This document shows positions 25,774 through 34,165 of a stretch of 64,000 bases of DNA, one piece after another. Positions within the stretch are counted from its first letter, which is position 1; every line of letters begins with the position of its first letter. The notes beneath the pieces were generated by a model. That model was not told where the DNA came from. It searched no databases and saw only the letters and a program-made list of their open reading frames with translations. The stretch is from Candidatus Bathyarchaeota archaeon. GTDB taxonomy: Archaea; Thermoproteota; Bathyarchaeia; 40CM-2-53-6. Where the stretch lies: assembly GCA_005888745.1 (NCBI GenBank), contig VBBS01000032.1, positions 1-64,000 of the forward strand, written 5' to 3'. The position numbers were made by a program, and so were the translations under genes.

Positions 25774-27036
25774 ATGACCCACCCCTCCAAAGACATCACC
25801 GGGACTTCAGGCACACAACTCTCGGGAAAGAAGATCGCACTCCTAGTGTCAAGTAGTGTTGCTTCGTTCAAAGTTCCCGAGATTGCCCGCGAGATGATGA
25901 GACATGGAGCGGACGTGTACGCGGTTATCTCTCCATCGACGGAGAAGATGATCGGATCCGATCTTCTAGAGTGGGCAACAGGAAATCCCGTGGTCCGAGA
26001 GCTTACCGGAAAACTGGAGCACATCGCACTTGCTGGAAAGAGTTCTGGGCATGTTGATCTAGTCCTCATCGCTCCTGCAACTGCCAACACAATCGGAAAA
26101 CTCGCCTCGGGAATCGACGATACACCAGTAACAACAGTGGCTGCGACCGCTATAGGTTCCAAGCTACCGGTTCTCATTGCACCAGCAATGCACGAGCCAC
26201 TCTACGATCATCCGATAGCCCAAGAAAACATTGCGCGTCTCAAGAGGATTGGCGTCGAATTTGTCGAACCGGAGATCGTGGAAGGAAAGGCGAAGATCGC
26301 GTCGACGGCCAAGATTGTCCAGGCGGTTATCACACGCCTTTCATCGCAGCTCTCTTCTCAGAGGAGAGACCTTGAGGGACATAGAGTGCTGGTCACTGCG
26401 GGTCCCACAGTCGAGCACATTGACCCAGTCAGGGTAATCACTAATCGATCCTCAGGTAAGATGGGCGTCGCAATTGCGGAGGAAGCTTGGTCAAGGGGTG
26501 CTGAGACAACATTGATTCTGGGACCCGGCTCAGTCACTCCTCCTCCTAGCGTGAAGACGGTAAGGGTTGAGACAACAGAGGAGATGCTGGATGCCACCCT
26601 TCGAGAATTAAGGAAGAATAAGCACGATCTTGTTTTCGCCGCGGCGGCCCCGAGCGATTATCGGCCCTCGAAACCAGCTGGCCATAAGTTAAGCACAAGG
26701 AAGGAGAAGACTGTCCAGCTGGAGCTAGAAGCTACCCCGAAGATAATACGGGAAATTCGCCATGCAAGCCCGAACTCGTTTCTAGTAGCTTTCAAGACGG
26801 AGCACGGCGTCTCGAATGAACAGCTTGTGACAGAAGCATTCGAGATTCTCAGCGAGAAAAGCGCGGATCTCGTCGCCGCTAACGATGTTTCGCTGGAGGG
26901 TGTTGGGTTTCAGACTGATACTAACGAGTTGTTTGTTGTTGACGAGCGGAAGAAGGTAGTCCATATTCCATTGGCGCCTAAGCGAGAGGTTGCGCGCCAA
27001 CTATTGGATATTGCAGTCAAGAGACTGAAGATCTAG
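25774..27036 (+). CDS. coaBC: Bifunctional phosphopantothenoylcysteine decarboxylase/synthetase
   Basis: A 420-residue Dfp/CoaBC that joins cysteine to 4'-phosphopantothenate (CoaB, C-terminal half, CTP-dependent) and decarboxylates the product with FMN (CoaC, N-terminal half). CoaC motifs: IALLVSSSVASFKVPE, LEHIALAGK with the catalytic His, LIAPATANTIGKLASGI and PAMHEPLYDHP. CoaB motifs: VLVTAGPTVEHIDPVRVITN followed by SSGKMG, FAAAAPSDYRP with the substrate loop, and VAANDVSLEGVGF. The length is normal. It is the start of a unit that includes the downstream nitrilase and HAD genes. Confidence 0.95.
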   Translation: MTHPSKDITGTSGTQLSGKKIALLVSSSVASFKVPEIAREMMRHGADVYAVISPSTEKMIGSDLLEWATGNPVVRELTGKLEHIALAGKSSGHVDLVLIAPATANTIGKLASGIDDTPVTTVAATAIGSKLPVLIAPAMHEPLYDHPIAQENIARLKRIGVEFVEPEIVEGKAKIASTAKIVQAVITRLSSQLSSQRRDLEGHRVLVTAGPTVEHIDPVRVITNRSSGKMGVAIAEEAWSRGAETTLILGPGSVTPPPSVKTVRVETTEEMLDATLRELRKNKHDLVFAAAAPSDYRPSKPAGHKLSTRKEKTVQLELEATPKIIREIRHASPNSFLVAFKTEHGVSNEQLVTEAFEILSEKSADLVAANDVSLEGVGFQTDTNELFVVDERKKVVHIPLAPKREVARQLLDIAVKRLKI

Positions 27037-27053
27037 GGCCAGAGGATCGTCTA

Positions 27054-27836
27054 ACGTCAAGGAAGATCGTTCGAGCGGCAGCAGTACAGACCAGACCCAT
27101 CGCAACCTCGGTCAAGGAGACAATTTTCCGAGCGGTCAAACAAGCGAAGCAGGCTGCCGAGAAAGAAGCGAACATTATCTGCCTGCCAGAGCATTGGCTG
27201 CCTGAGAAGAGAATTCCTTCAGCTATGAGCCCGCTTCCAGGACTGCAATCCATCGCTGAGGAATACGGTGTCGTGGTTGTCGGAGGAGCTTTCTATGAAA
27301 AAGCTAAGGAACGAATTTTCCTCAACAGCCCCGTAATCGGAAGTAATGGAGAAGTCATCGGGCGCCAACCGAAAGTCCACCTCTTTCGCTTCGAGAAGAA
27401 GATCGCTCGTCCGGGAAACGATTACAAGATCTTCCCGGTTGGCGGTTTCAAAATTGGGGTTCTGGTTTGTTATGACGTTGATTTCCCGGAGGTCTCGAGA
27501 ATTCTGGCCCTTGGCGGTGCGGACTTGTTAATGTGTCCGTCAAGGATTGTGAGACAAGGAGTTGAACCGTGGCACCAATACGTCACAATTCGATCATTGG
27601 AGAACCGGATAGCGGTTGTTGCACCCAATGTCTACTCTCCGCCCTTGTTTACAGGGCAAAGCGTGATCGTTAGTCTCAAGGAAGACCCCAAGATGAAGAT
27701 ATCCCATCCGAGGATGCGCGTGTTCAAAGCGCAGCGAGAGGGAATAATCGTTGAGGATATTGATCTCGATCTTCACGCTCGACTGCGTAAAGAACGGTTC
27801 GCGGATCGCCGGCCAGAAACATACGTTTGGAATTGA
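27054..27836 (+). CDS. Carbon-nitrogen hydrolase (nitrilase superfamily); no standard start codon
   Basis: A nitrilase-superfamily hydrolase of about 260 residues. The catalytic Glu lies in ICLPEHW, Lys in RQPKVHLF and Cys in GVLVCYDVDFPE. The first ATG in frame (27225) would remove the first strand KIVRAAAVQTRP and the catalytic Glu. Between the last in-frame stop (near 26976) and 27225 there is no ATG, GTG or TTG. The likeliest start is ACG 27054, eight bases after a GAGG; ATC 27066 is the alternative. The exact start is therefore uncertain. It begins 17 bases after coaBC. The substrate is unknown. Confidence 0.82.
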   Translation, partial: TSRKIVRAAAVQTRPIATSVKETIFRAVKQAKQAAEKEANIICLPEHWLPEKRIPSAMSPLPGLQSIAEEYGVVVVGGAFYEKAKERIFLNSPVIGSNGEVIGRQPKVHLFRFEKKIARPGNDYKIFPVGGFKIGVLVCYDVDFPEVSRILALGGADLLMCPSRIVRQGVEPWHQYVTIRSLENRIAVVAPNVYSPPLFTGQSVIVSLKEDPKMKISHPRMRVFKAQREGIIVEDIDLDLHARLRKERFADRRPETYVWN

Positions 27837-27842
27837 GAGACA

Positions 27843-28559
27843 CTGGCCGACCGGAAGATTCTCGCAGTCGTATTCGATCTAGATAACACGCTCATCCAGT
27901 CCAAGAAGGGCGCTCGCCAGGCGCTTCGAGTAGTCGCAAGAATCTTTGCGGAACGGTTGAGGAAAGAAGGCGTCCGCTACTCCGAGGCGACTCTGTTCCG
28001 GAAACTCCGGCTAATCGATCTAGAAATGCATGGCCGAAAATTCCTCTACAACAGGGATGTTTGGTGGGAAACGTTACTCAAACAGCTCGACTTGTCTAAC
28101 CTGAAAGGCCCGTGGATCCACGAGACAACTCTCCGCTACTGGAAGACTTACGCTCGAGCAAGTCCGCTTTTCAATGACACGATGTCGACGATTCTTCGAC
28201 TGAAGAACGCGGGGTTTAGGCTTGGAATGGTCTCCGATTCCGACGGTACTTTGGGAATGAAGATGAAGAGAATTCGCCGACAACCATTTCTGAAGTCTCT
28301 TGAGGCAATAGTTGTGGCAGGCGAGGATACACCAAATGTGAAACCGAGCAGGAGACCCTTCACTCTGGTTGCAGAACGACTAGGCTTGCGGCCGTGGAAT
28401 TGCGTTTACATCGGCGACAATCCGCACACCGACATTGAAGGAGCGAAGGGAGTTGGAATGATGATGATACTTGTCAAACGGCGAGGCCCGAAAGGTGGAC
28501 ATCCAGACCACCTTGCTCGATCTTTAAGCGATGCGGCTAAGCTGTTAATGCGGAACTGA
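27843..28559 (+). CDS. HAD-superfamily hydrolase; CTG start
   Basis: A HAD phosphatase-like hydrolase of about 238 residues. Motif I, VVFDLDNTLIQ, follows immediately after the start; motif II is MVSDSD; motif III is the Lys in PNVKPSRRPF; motif IV is YIGDNPHTDIEGAKGVGM. The helical cap lies between motifs I and II. Only nine codons separate the in-frame stop of the upstream nitrilase (27834-27836) from motif I, and the only plausible start among them is CTG 27843. It overlaps the convergent methylase gene by 23 bases. The substrate cannot be predicted. Confidence 0.85.
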   Translation: MADRKILAVVFDLDNTLIQSKKGARQALRVVARIFAERLRKEGVRYSEATLFRKLRLIDLEMHGRKFLYNRDVWWETLLKQLDLSNLKGPWIHETTLRYWKTYARASPLFNDTMSTILRLKNAGFRLGMVSDSDGTLGMKMKRIRRQPFLKSLEAIVVAGEDTPNVKPSRRPFTLVAERLGLRPWNCVYIGDNPHTDIEGAKGVGMMMILVKRRGPKGGHPDHLARSLSDAAKLLMRN

Positions 28560-29415
28560 TCTGTTCCACAGCAGGCTGTTTTTGGAAGAAAATCCTTTCC
28601 GAATCTTGGCCCATCCGCTCTCGGATAATCCCTGAAAAATCTTCTAGCTTCTCATATCCAACGAAACGCCGTCTGAGATTCATCGCGGCTATGAGCGTGG
28701 TTCCAGATCCGAGAAAAGGGTCTAGAACTAGATCGCTTTCAATGGAGAACATTCGGATCAGGCGTCGTGGAATTTCTTCAGGGAAGGCCGCGACTCGCCT
28801 TTCTAACCCTCCGTGCGTCTGTCTTGCTCCTGTGACAGTCCAGACTTGTGAGAACCATTCGTCTCTTTCTTTCTTGGTAAACTTGCTCTTGTAGCGTTTC
28901 GGATCCTTGGGCTCGAAGGACCTCAGATTCCCCTTTCGAAAGATCAAAATGTACTCCATGTCAAGAGTCACGTAGGCGTTAGGCGGGAGGAAACCTGAGC
29001 CTAGAAACGCCCCTTTTCCCTTGTACCGGGGCTTGGTGGTAGGCTTTTTCCAGAGAACGTAGGGAAGGGTAACGAGGCCGAGATGCTCGAAAGACTCTAT
29101 CACTCGAGAATGATTCGGATAAAGGTGGAATATCCCGTCCTTGGTCCGGGTAGCGTCGCCTATATTGACGCAGGCGATTCCACCAGAAACTAGAACCCTC
29201 TTCACTTCCTTCCATGTCTTGTTGAGATAGTCGTGCATCTGGTCGTAGGATTGCGCGGATTCTTCTTGGAAGAATTCGTCCCATATGCTAACCATCGGGT
29301 AGGGTGGCGAGGTAACGACTAGGTGCACGGAGTTATCAGCTAGTTCTCGCATTCGACGGCTGTCACCGATGATTACCTGGTAATCGGCCGTCGTCTCACG
29401 CAGCTTCGCAGTCAC
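28537..29415 (-). CDS. Site-specific DNA methyltransferase (beta class, probably N4-cytosine)
   Basis: A 292-residue DNA methylase. Catalytic motif IV, TSPPYP, comes at about residues 35-40 and the SAM motif I, DPFLGSGTT, at about 231-239; this order defines the beta class, and SPPY favours N4-cytosine. Between them lies the target-recognition region (KPTTKPRYKGKGAFLGSGF ... WSQVWTVTGA-like). No restriction endonuclease gene is next to it, so it is an orphan methylase, possibly for signalling or protection. It shares a four-base overlap with the PAC2 gene upstream. Confidence 0.92.
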   Translation of the reverse strand: MTAKLRETTADYQVIIGDSRRMRELADNSVHLVVTSPPYPMVSIWDEFFQEESAQSYDQMHDYLNKTWKEVKRVLVSGGIACVNIGDATRTKDGIFHLYPNHSRVIESFEHLGLVTLPYVLWKKPTTKPRYKGKGAFLGSGFLPPNAYVTLDMEYILIFRKGNLRSFEPKDPKRYKSKFTKKERDEWFSQVWTVTGARQTHGGLERRVAAFPEEIPRRLIRMFSIESDLVLDPFLGSGTTLIAAMNLRRRFVGYEKLEDFSGIIRERMGQDSERIFFQKQPAVEQISSALTA

Positions 29416-30155
29416 CCGATATATTCGGAACTTCCTGCAGAGTCAGAATCCTTGTCGCCACCCTGTTTGAGTGCGGTTTCTATCTCTTTCGCTTGTCCTT
29501 CCAGTTCCGTCATGTCAATTTGTAATCCAAGTTTCTTAACGAGGACGCGAAGAATTATCATTGCTGCACGCGGATCAATCATGAAACCCGATGTCTCGCC
29601 CGAGAGAAATAGGCTCTTCAGATTCCGGACTTTTGCGAGACCCGGGATAAGACCGTTCATCCAAGTGACCGCGCCGCTGTCAATGATTTTCACACCTAAC
29701 TCTTCGAGTTCTTTGACGAGGACAAGTTCGCTCGCGGCACCGTAGACTTGTGGATGTTCAGCGATCTTGCCTGTGATGAACGCGCCTACGGTTACGACTG
29801 TTTCAACTCCGAGTCTTTCTGCGAGTTTCACGACAGCTTCTGAGAGACGGAACGCTCCCTCAGGCAGGATTGGTTGGGCGTCTCCGGTGTATAGAACGAG
29901 GTCGGGGCCGGAGTCTTTGTTGATCCAATAGAATATCTCATGTTTCATCAGGTCAGCTGTCCCGTCGGGTTTGAGGAGAAGGCGGGGCGGGAGATAGTCC
30001 GAATAGAGATAGCCCAGAGGGGTCGCTTTGAGTGTTTTTACCAGCTGGTCGAGAACGATCTTAGCCACTCTTCCGCTATCCGGGAGGCCAGCTATTAGGA
30101 CCGGAGTCTTTAGTGTCGGAGCCTCGTTGAGATGGAGGTCGATTCGTTCGCGCAA
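29412..30155 (-). CDS. PAC2 family protein
   Basis: A 247-residue PAC2-domain protein, related to proteasome assembly chaperone 2 and to archaeal COG2047-type proteins. It has the N-terminal LIAGLPDSGRVAKIVLDQLV, LVLYTGDAQPI, VVTVGAFITGKIAEHPQVYG and a long C-terminal acidic helix. In archaea such proteins have been linked to proteasome assembly or purine-nucleoside-phosphorylase-like folds, but the function is unproven. It starts at TTG and its stop overlaps the start of the DNA methylase by four bases (ATGA), so they are translationally coupled. Confidence 0.88.
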   Translation of the reverse strand: MRERIDLHLNEAPTLKTPVLIAGLPDSGRVAKIVLDQLVKTLKATPLGYLYSDYLPPRLLLKPDGTADLMKHEIFYWINKDSGPDLVLYTGDAQPILPEGAFRLSEAVVKLAERLGVETVVTVGAFITGKIAEHPQVYGAASELVLVKELEELGVKIIDSGAVTWMNGLIPGLAKVRNLKSLFLSGETSGFMIDPRAAMIILRVLVKKLGLQIDMTELEGQAKEIETALKQGGDKDSDSAGSSEYIG

Positions 30156-30283
30156 GATCTGTTCTTGTCCCTTGAAGATAGCTTAGCCTTGATGGAGTTG
30201 CATCCAATGGAAGCTGATAGACATTCCCATGCTAGCATCTTTACTGATTTGAGTGAAAATACTCCCTACTTTCTCTCCGTAGA

Positions 30284-30583
30284 ATGTTTATATTCGGGAA
30301 GCCCGAACCCAAACATCCCCAGTCTTTAGGTGTCAAATTGGCAAAATTCATGCTGTCCCTCCGCGATGAAAGTTTCGAACTCCTACAAACAGAGGCAGAA
30401 GACCGAGGTATATCGATCCAGGAATTGATCAGAGCCGTGATCATTCCTGACTGGGTTAAAGTGAACACAGCTGCCAAACCTGCCTTTGACAATGGAAACA
30501 ATGGGCTCAGAGCATACAGATCGTCGGCTCCACCTCGTGACCAGGAACAAATGTTCCAGCCCGCCATGAGCAGAATACGCTAA
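30284..30583 (+). CDS. Possible ribbon-helix-helix DNA-binding protein, 99 residues
   Basis: The core KFMLSLRDESFELLQTEAEDRGISIQELIRAVIIPDW (about residues 21-58) has the strand-helix-helix pattern of CopG/Arc-type repressors. The tail is polar and probably disordered. ATG 30284 is one start; TTG 30338 or ATG 30350 would give a tighter domain. It is divergent from the PAC2 gene. Regulatory targets are unknown. Confidence 0.6.
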   Translation: MFIFGKPEPKHPQSLGVKLAKFMLSLRDESFELLQTEAEDRGISIQELIRAVIIPDWVKVNTAAKPAFDNGNNGLRAYRSSAPPRDQEQMFQPAMSRIR

Positions 30584-31003
30584 CATACAATCAATCACGT
30601 CCCATCGTCTTTCGACTTTTTCAGGGTTTTCCACAGATCTCTATCCTCGTCCCAGTGGAGACCTGATTGCAGTTCCTGGCACGAGATTCTCTATTCTGTT
30701 GATATCTGAAAGATCAGTTTTTCCAAACTCAAATGATGATATCGGCGGTGAACGATCAAGATGGTAAGGCAGTTTTCACAGATCGTTGCGGAGTATCCAG
30801 CGGCTTCAATCTGAACCAAGCTCTCCGCAGGGAGACGCTCTCTTCGAAACGCACAAGTCGCCATCATCAACCATTCTCAGCCTATACGCGACTTTTTTTG
30901 TCTGGTACTACCCGCCCTTAAGCATTCAAGCCCGCAGTTCCCCTTTCCCGCTCAAAGGCAGCGAGGGCTGTTCCAGACAACAAACTCCACAACTCTTATG
31001 GAG
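30584..31003. other. Intergenic region without convincing genes
   Basis: About 420 bases separate the RHH-like gene from the hairpin before the small membrane protein. Short open frames (for example 30733-30921) have no ribosome-binding site and atypical composition. A T-run in GACTTTTTTTGTC (near 30890-30900) could terminate plus-strand transcription. Nothing else was recognised. Confidence 0.45.
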
Positions 31004-31036
31004 CATTGCCCATAGTCCCAAAAAGGACGGGCAATG
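31004..31036 (+). promoter_or_regulatory. Hairpin that includes the start codon of the small membrane protein gene
   Basis: CATTGCCC (31004-31011) pairs with GGGCAATG (31029-31036), and GTCC (31015-31018) with GGAC (31025-31028), leaving an ATA bulge and a CAAAAA loop. The ATG at 31034-31036 lies in the 3' arm. If transcribed, this 12-bp stem would bury the start codon; as DNA it could be an operator. No Shine-Dalgarno site is visible outside it. Confidence 0.55.
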
Positions 31037-31234
31037 GGAATAGTCTCTGACATAGAGAAAGCGTTACAGATTCCGCGACTAGGGACTGCTCTGCTGGCCA
31101 TCCTCTTAGGAGCCTTGCTCCTAATGATTCCTTGGCTATTGAACTACCTAGTTGCGATAGGCCTGATCATCTGGGGGATCGCGGAAGCAGTGAAGGCCAG
31201 CAACACTTCGAAAGGTTCCACCTCGACCAAGTGA
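31034..31234 (+). CDS. Small two-helix membrane protein (DUF3096-like)
   Basis: A 66-residue protein with two hydrophobic segments, LLAILLGALLLMIPW and LLNYLVAIGLIIWGI, joined by a tight Leu-Asn turn, which is the DUF3096 pattern. A short amphipathic helix precedes and a Ser/Thr/Lys-rich tail follows. The function of the family is unknown. Its ATG lies inside the hairpin at 31004-31036. Confidence 0.75.
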   Translation: MGIVSDIEKALQIPRLGTALLAILLGALLLMIPWLLNYLVAIGLIIWGIAEAVKASNTSKGSTSTK

Positions 31235-31259
31235 GTCTCAACTCAACCGTAATGTGATG

Positions 31260-31769
<510 letters not shown>

Positions 31770-32327
31770 CTAGTTTTGTGCGACTTGCGGTTCTTCTGTC
31801 CGGCCGGGGTGCTGGTCTTGAGCGAACATTGCCATGGCCTGCTTCTGCTTCTCGTCCTTCTCTTTCTTCGTCATGCTGACTTGTTGGGCGATTGACCAAT
31901 GGTGACCATAGGGGTCTGTAAGTTGGCCATATCGTTCGCCCCAGAATTGGTTATCCAATGGCATGGTGGCCTTGGCGCCTGCGTCGACGGCTTGTTGCCA
32001 GATCCTGTCGACATTGTTGATGTAGACATGTAACGTAACGGGACTGTTGCCAATAGCATCAGCAGATTGGGCGCCGCCTGGGAATGTGTCCGAGAGCATT
32101 ACTATCGAGTCGCCGATTCTGATCCTTGCGTGCATTATTTTTCCGTCAGGGACGGATTGCCGTGCCAGCTCCTTTGCCCCGAAGACTTTCTTGTACCAAT
32201 CGATGGCCGCGGCCGCACCGTTGATGGCTAGGTATGGGGTTACCGTTCGGAATCCCGGTGGTATGGGTGCTTTCTTGGATCTTGCCGGTTTCTTCGCTTT
32301 TGCCTTTTTAGATTTGGACTTTGGCAT
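31770..32327 (-). CDS. PhnB/VOC-type glyoxalase-fold protein
   Basis: A 185-residue protein with a Lys/Ala-rich, basic N-terminal tail (residues 1-22) and a PhnB-like VOC domain: TVTPYLAINGAAAAIDWYKKVFGA, KIMHARIRIGDSIVMLSD, a DRIWQQAVDAGAKA helix and FWGERYGQLTDPYGHHWSIA. The C-terminal tail is polar. Proteins of this group are often called bleomycin-resistance or 3-demethylubiquinone-like, but their biochemical role is generally unknown. The basic tail could bind nucleic acid or be disordered. Confidence 0.85.
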   Translation of the reverse strand: MPKSKSKKAKAKKPARSKKAPIPPGFRTVTPYLAINGAAAAIDWYKKVFGAKELARQSVPDGKIMHARIRIGDSIVMLSDTFPGGAQSADAIGNSPVTLHVYINNVDRIWQQAVDAGAKATMPLDNQFWGERYGQLTDPYGHHWSIAQQVSMTKKEKDEKQKQAMAMFAQDQHPGRTEEPQVAQN

Positions 32328-32644
32328 GGTCGGGGCTAGTCGAGACGTAGACTAAAACCTTGCTAGGGATTCTCGAAGAAAAACAGATTCCTTGGCGACG
32401 CGAAGCCGAATCTTAGGGCCTTGAGGGTCAATAAATCGTAATGCCGGCAGGTGCCTTCCAAGCCGCCGATCGATAAGACCACCACGACCGCTCACTTTCC
32501 CATCAGTTATTCCTGGCCGTTGATTGATTAAGACTGTTTCAAAAATACCGCCCCTTTTTCTTTTTTCGAAATGCGAATTCTAAGAAACATTTGGACATGA
32601 TCTCAACAGGTATCTTTTGATGTAGAAAGAATCCTCACTAGGGC
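32328..32644. other. Intergenic region, no gene seen
   Basis: This stretch separates the PhnB-like gene from the small cysteine-rich gene at 32691. It contains the promoter region of the PhnB-like gene on the minus strand and a T-rich run (32556-32567) that could act as a terminator on the plus strand. No open frame with coding character was seen. Confidence 0.4.
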
Positions 32645-32669
32645 AATGCTTAACGGACGGCCAAGCATT
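32645..32669 (+). promoter_or_regulatory. Inverted repeat upstream of the small cysteine-rich gene
   Basis: AATGCTT (32645-32651) and AAGCATT (32663-32669) form a perfect 7-bp inverted repeat with an 11-base spacer, ending 21 bases before the ATG at 32691. It may be a dimeric-regulator operator or an RNA hairpin. Confidence 0.45.
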
Positions 32670-32690
32670 CTACAATCGTGAGTTAGTATT

Positions 32691-32918
32691 ATGGGCGAAG
32701 AAGACCCTTCGAATTCGACTCCGTTGGGAGGGCCTGAAAGTCTGGGTCCATCGAATGGAGAAGTGACGAGAGATGTGCATAAGCTGCCGGAGGTTGTTCA
32801 TGGCAGAATGCTATGTGTGACTCACGGTCGAATGTGTTATCGAAGAATCTCTAGGGTGGGTGTCGGTGAATGGATTTGCCCTGACGAACGCCATGGAACG
32901 CCCATCAAGACATCATAG
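32691..32918 (+). CDS. Small cysteine-containing hypothetical protein, 75 residues
   Basis: I do not recognise a family. The N-terminal half is acidic and Gly/Pro/Ser-rich. The second half, HGRMLCVTHGRMCYRR...GEWICPDERHG, has three Cys and several His spaced like a small metal-binding ribbon. The ATG lies 21 bases after a perfect inverted repeat. The composition of the C-terminal half supports a real protein, but the evidence is modest. Confidence 0.5.
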   Translation: MGEEDPSNSTPLGGPESLGPSNGEVTRDVHKLPEVVHGRMLCVTHGRMCYRRISRVGVGEWICPDERHGTPIKTS

Positions 32919-32933
32919 AAAGCACATCTAGTT

Positions 32934-33449
32934 CTAGGAAGTGCTCAGGGAGTAGACGGGATGGACTTCCATCCAGCCATGGACATTGTCAAGAACGTAA
33001 GGCCCGGTCACGGTGATGTTCTGGTTTTTACTTGGTATCGGAATCTGGCTGGAGTAATTCTCGCACGCTAGAACAGCATCCTGCTGATTGACAGTCGTCG
33101 CGCAGATTATCTCTGCCAACAAATCACCTTGGAGATAGTCGTTGTTCGCGCTATTGAGTAAACTCGCGAATTGTCGATCAACATGGAACCAGACGTGGTA
33201 GTCTCCATCGGCCTCAACGATAACGTTGTTCACAATTCCCGAAACAGTGATGCAGTTCCTGACCGTTTGAAGCCTTGCGGGATTGTAGACGTGGCTGCGG
33301 ATGTTGAGCGGGTCTCTGCAAAGGGAGGGCGTACCCATGATTGATGCTTCCCATACATAGTAGACAGTGGTCCCCACGGATGATACAACAATAAGGATGA
33401 GAGCGATAATCGGCCACTGGTTCATCTTAACCAAGAGTTTCCACGCCAA
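32934..33449 (-). CDS. Membrane-anchored OB-fold-like extracellular protein
   Basis: A 171-residue protein with an N-terminal membrane anchor (about residues 13-33) and an extracellular domain with alternating beta strands: CITVSGIVNNVIVEADGDYHVWFHVD, LLAEIICATTV, and a closing NITVTGPYVLDNVHGWMEVHPV. The HGWMEVHPV ending is typical of secreted OB-fold proteins of the DUF3465/nuclease-like type. Cysteines in the domain may form disulphides. It is divergent from the membrane winged-helix gene at 33507. The ligand is unknown. Confidence 0.7.
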   Translation of the reverse strand: MAWKLLVKMNQWPIIALILIVVSSVGTTVYYVWEASIMGTPSLCRDPLNIRSHVYNPARLQTVRNCITVSGIVNNVIVEADGDYHVWFHVDRQFASLLNSANNDYLQGDLLAEIICATTVNQQDAVLACENYSSQIPIPSKNQNITVTGPYVLDNVHGWMEVHPVYSLSTS

Positions 33450-33506
33450 AATCAGATAGACTTTAAGCTCTGCAAGAGAATAGAACCACTAGCTCGTGGG
33501 ATATTC

Positions 33507-34064
33507 ATGGTTGTAAGGTCGTTTTTCCGGCTAATTATCTCTCTTGTAGGTGCAGCGTTTCCCCTTCTCCTACTGTCCGGATCCTATTCACCGCTCGGAT
33601 CCTACCTTCCAAACCTACTGAACGTACTTGGCAAGGAAAGCTCGCTCGGAACTCTCCTCGGGATACAAGCTAGTCCCGTTCTGCCTATCGGGGCAGCTGG
33701 GCTAACCGGAATCGCAACGTACAGCGTCATACAGCGCGTCTTGAGCACGGCGCAGGCGGCGACGTACTCTCGTGCGAATTTGGATATGTCGCAGATGATG
33801 CGTCAGGTCCAGAACATGATGCCCGCGGGCATGGGATTACAGAGCGGAAACCAAGGTCCATTGAACTTGCCAATTGATATGACGCGAGCCCAGTTTTTGA
33901 TTTTGACAAAGTACCAACAAGGCATTGAAAAGCCGAAGGATATCGCAACACATCTCTCAATGGACAAGAGGCAGGTTGAGAAAGAGACGAACGCGCTAAG
34001 ATCGAACGGCTATCTCTCGGGAAAAAACAAAATGACGTCCAAAGGACTCGAAACGCTCTCGTAA
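33507..34064 (+). CDS. Membrane protein with C-terminal winged-helix-like domain
   Basis: A 185-residue protein. The N-terminus has two hydrophobic stretches (about residues 6-26 and 50-75). A Met/Gln-rich linker follows (MSQMMRQVQNMMPAGMG), then a C-terminal domain of about 65 residues (AQFLILTKYQQGIEKPKDIATHLSMDKRQVEKETNALRSNGYLS...) with winged-helix/MarR-like helix-turn-helix character. It could be a membrane-tethered transcription regulator, a common archaeal layout. The target and signal are unknown. Confidence 0.72.
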   Translation: MVVRSFFRLIISLVGAAFPLLLLSGSYSPLGSYLPNLLNVLGKESSLGTLLGIQASPVLPIGAAGLTGIATYSVIQRVLSTAQAATYSRANLDMSQMMRQVQNMMPAGMGLQSGNQGPLNLPIDMTRAQFLILTKYQQGIEKPKDIATHLSMDKRQVEKETNALRSNGYLSGKNKMTSKGLETLS

Positions 34065-34165
34065 AACCTCTAGACCATTGCCGGTTCCACTTATGTCCCA
34101 AAGTCTGTTGCTCCGAAGCTTGAACACCACGCCTAAGCGAGTTCGGATCTGACGGGGAAAGAAGC

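Noticed and set aside
30733..31043. Two overlapping short frames before the DUF3096-like gene
   Set aside because: No start signals, no conserved pattern, and overlap with the hairpin and true start.
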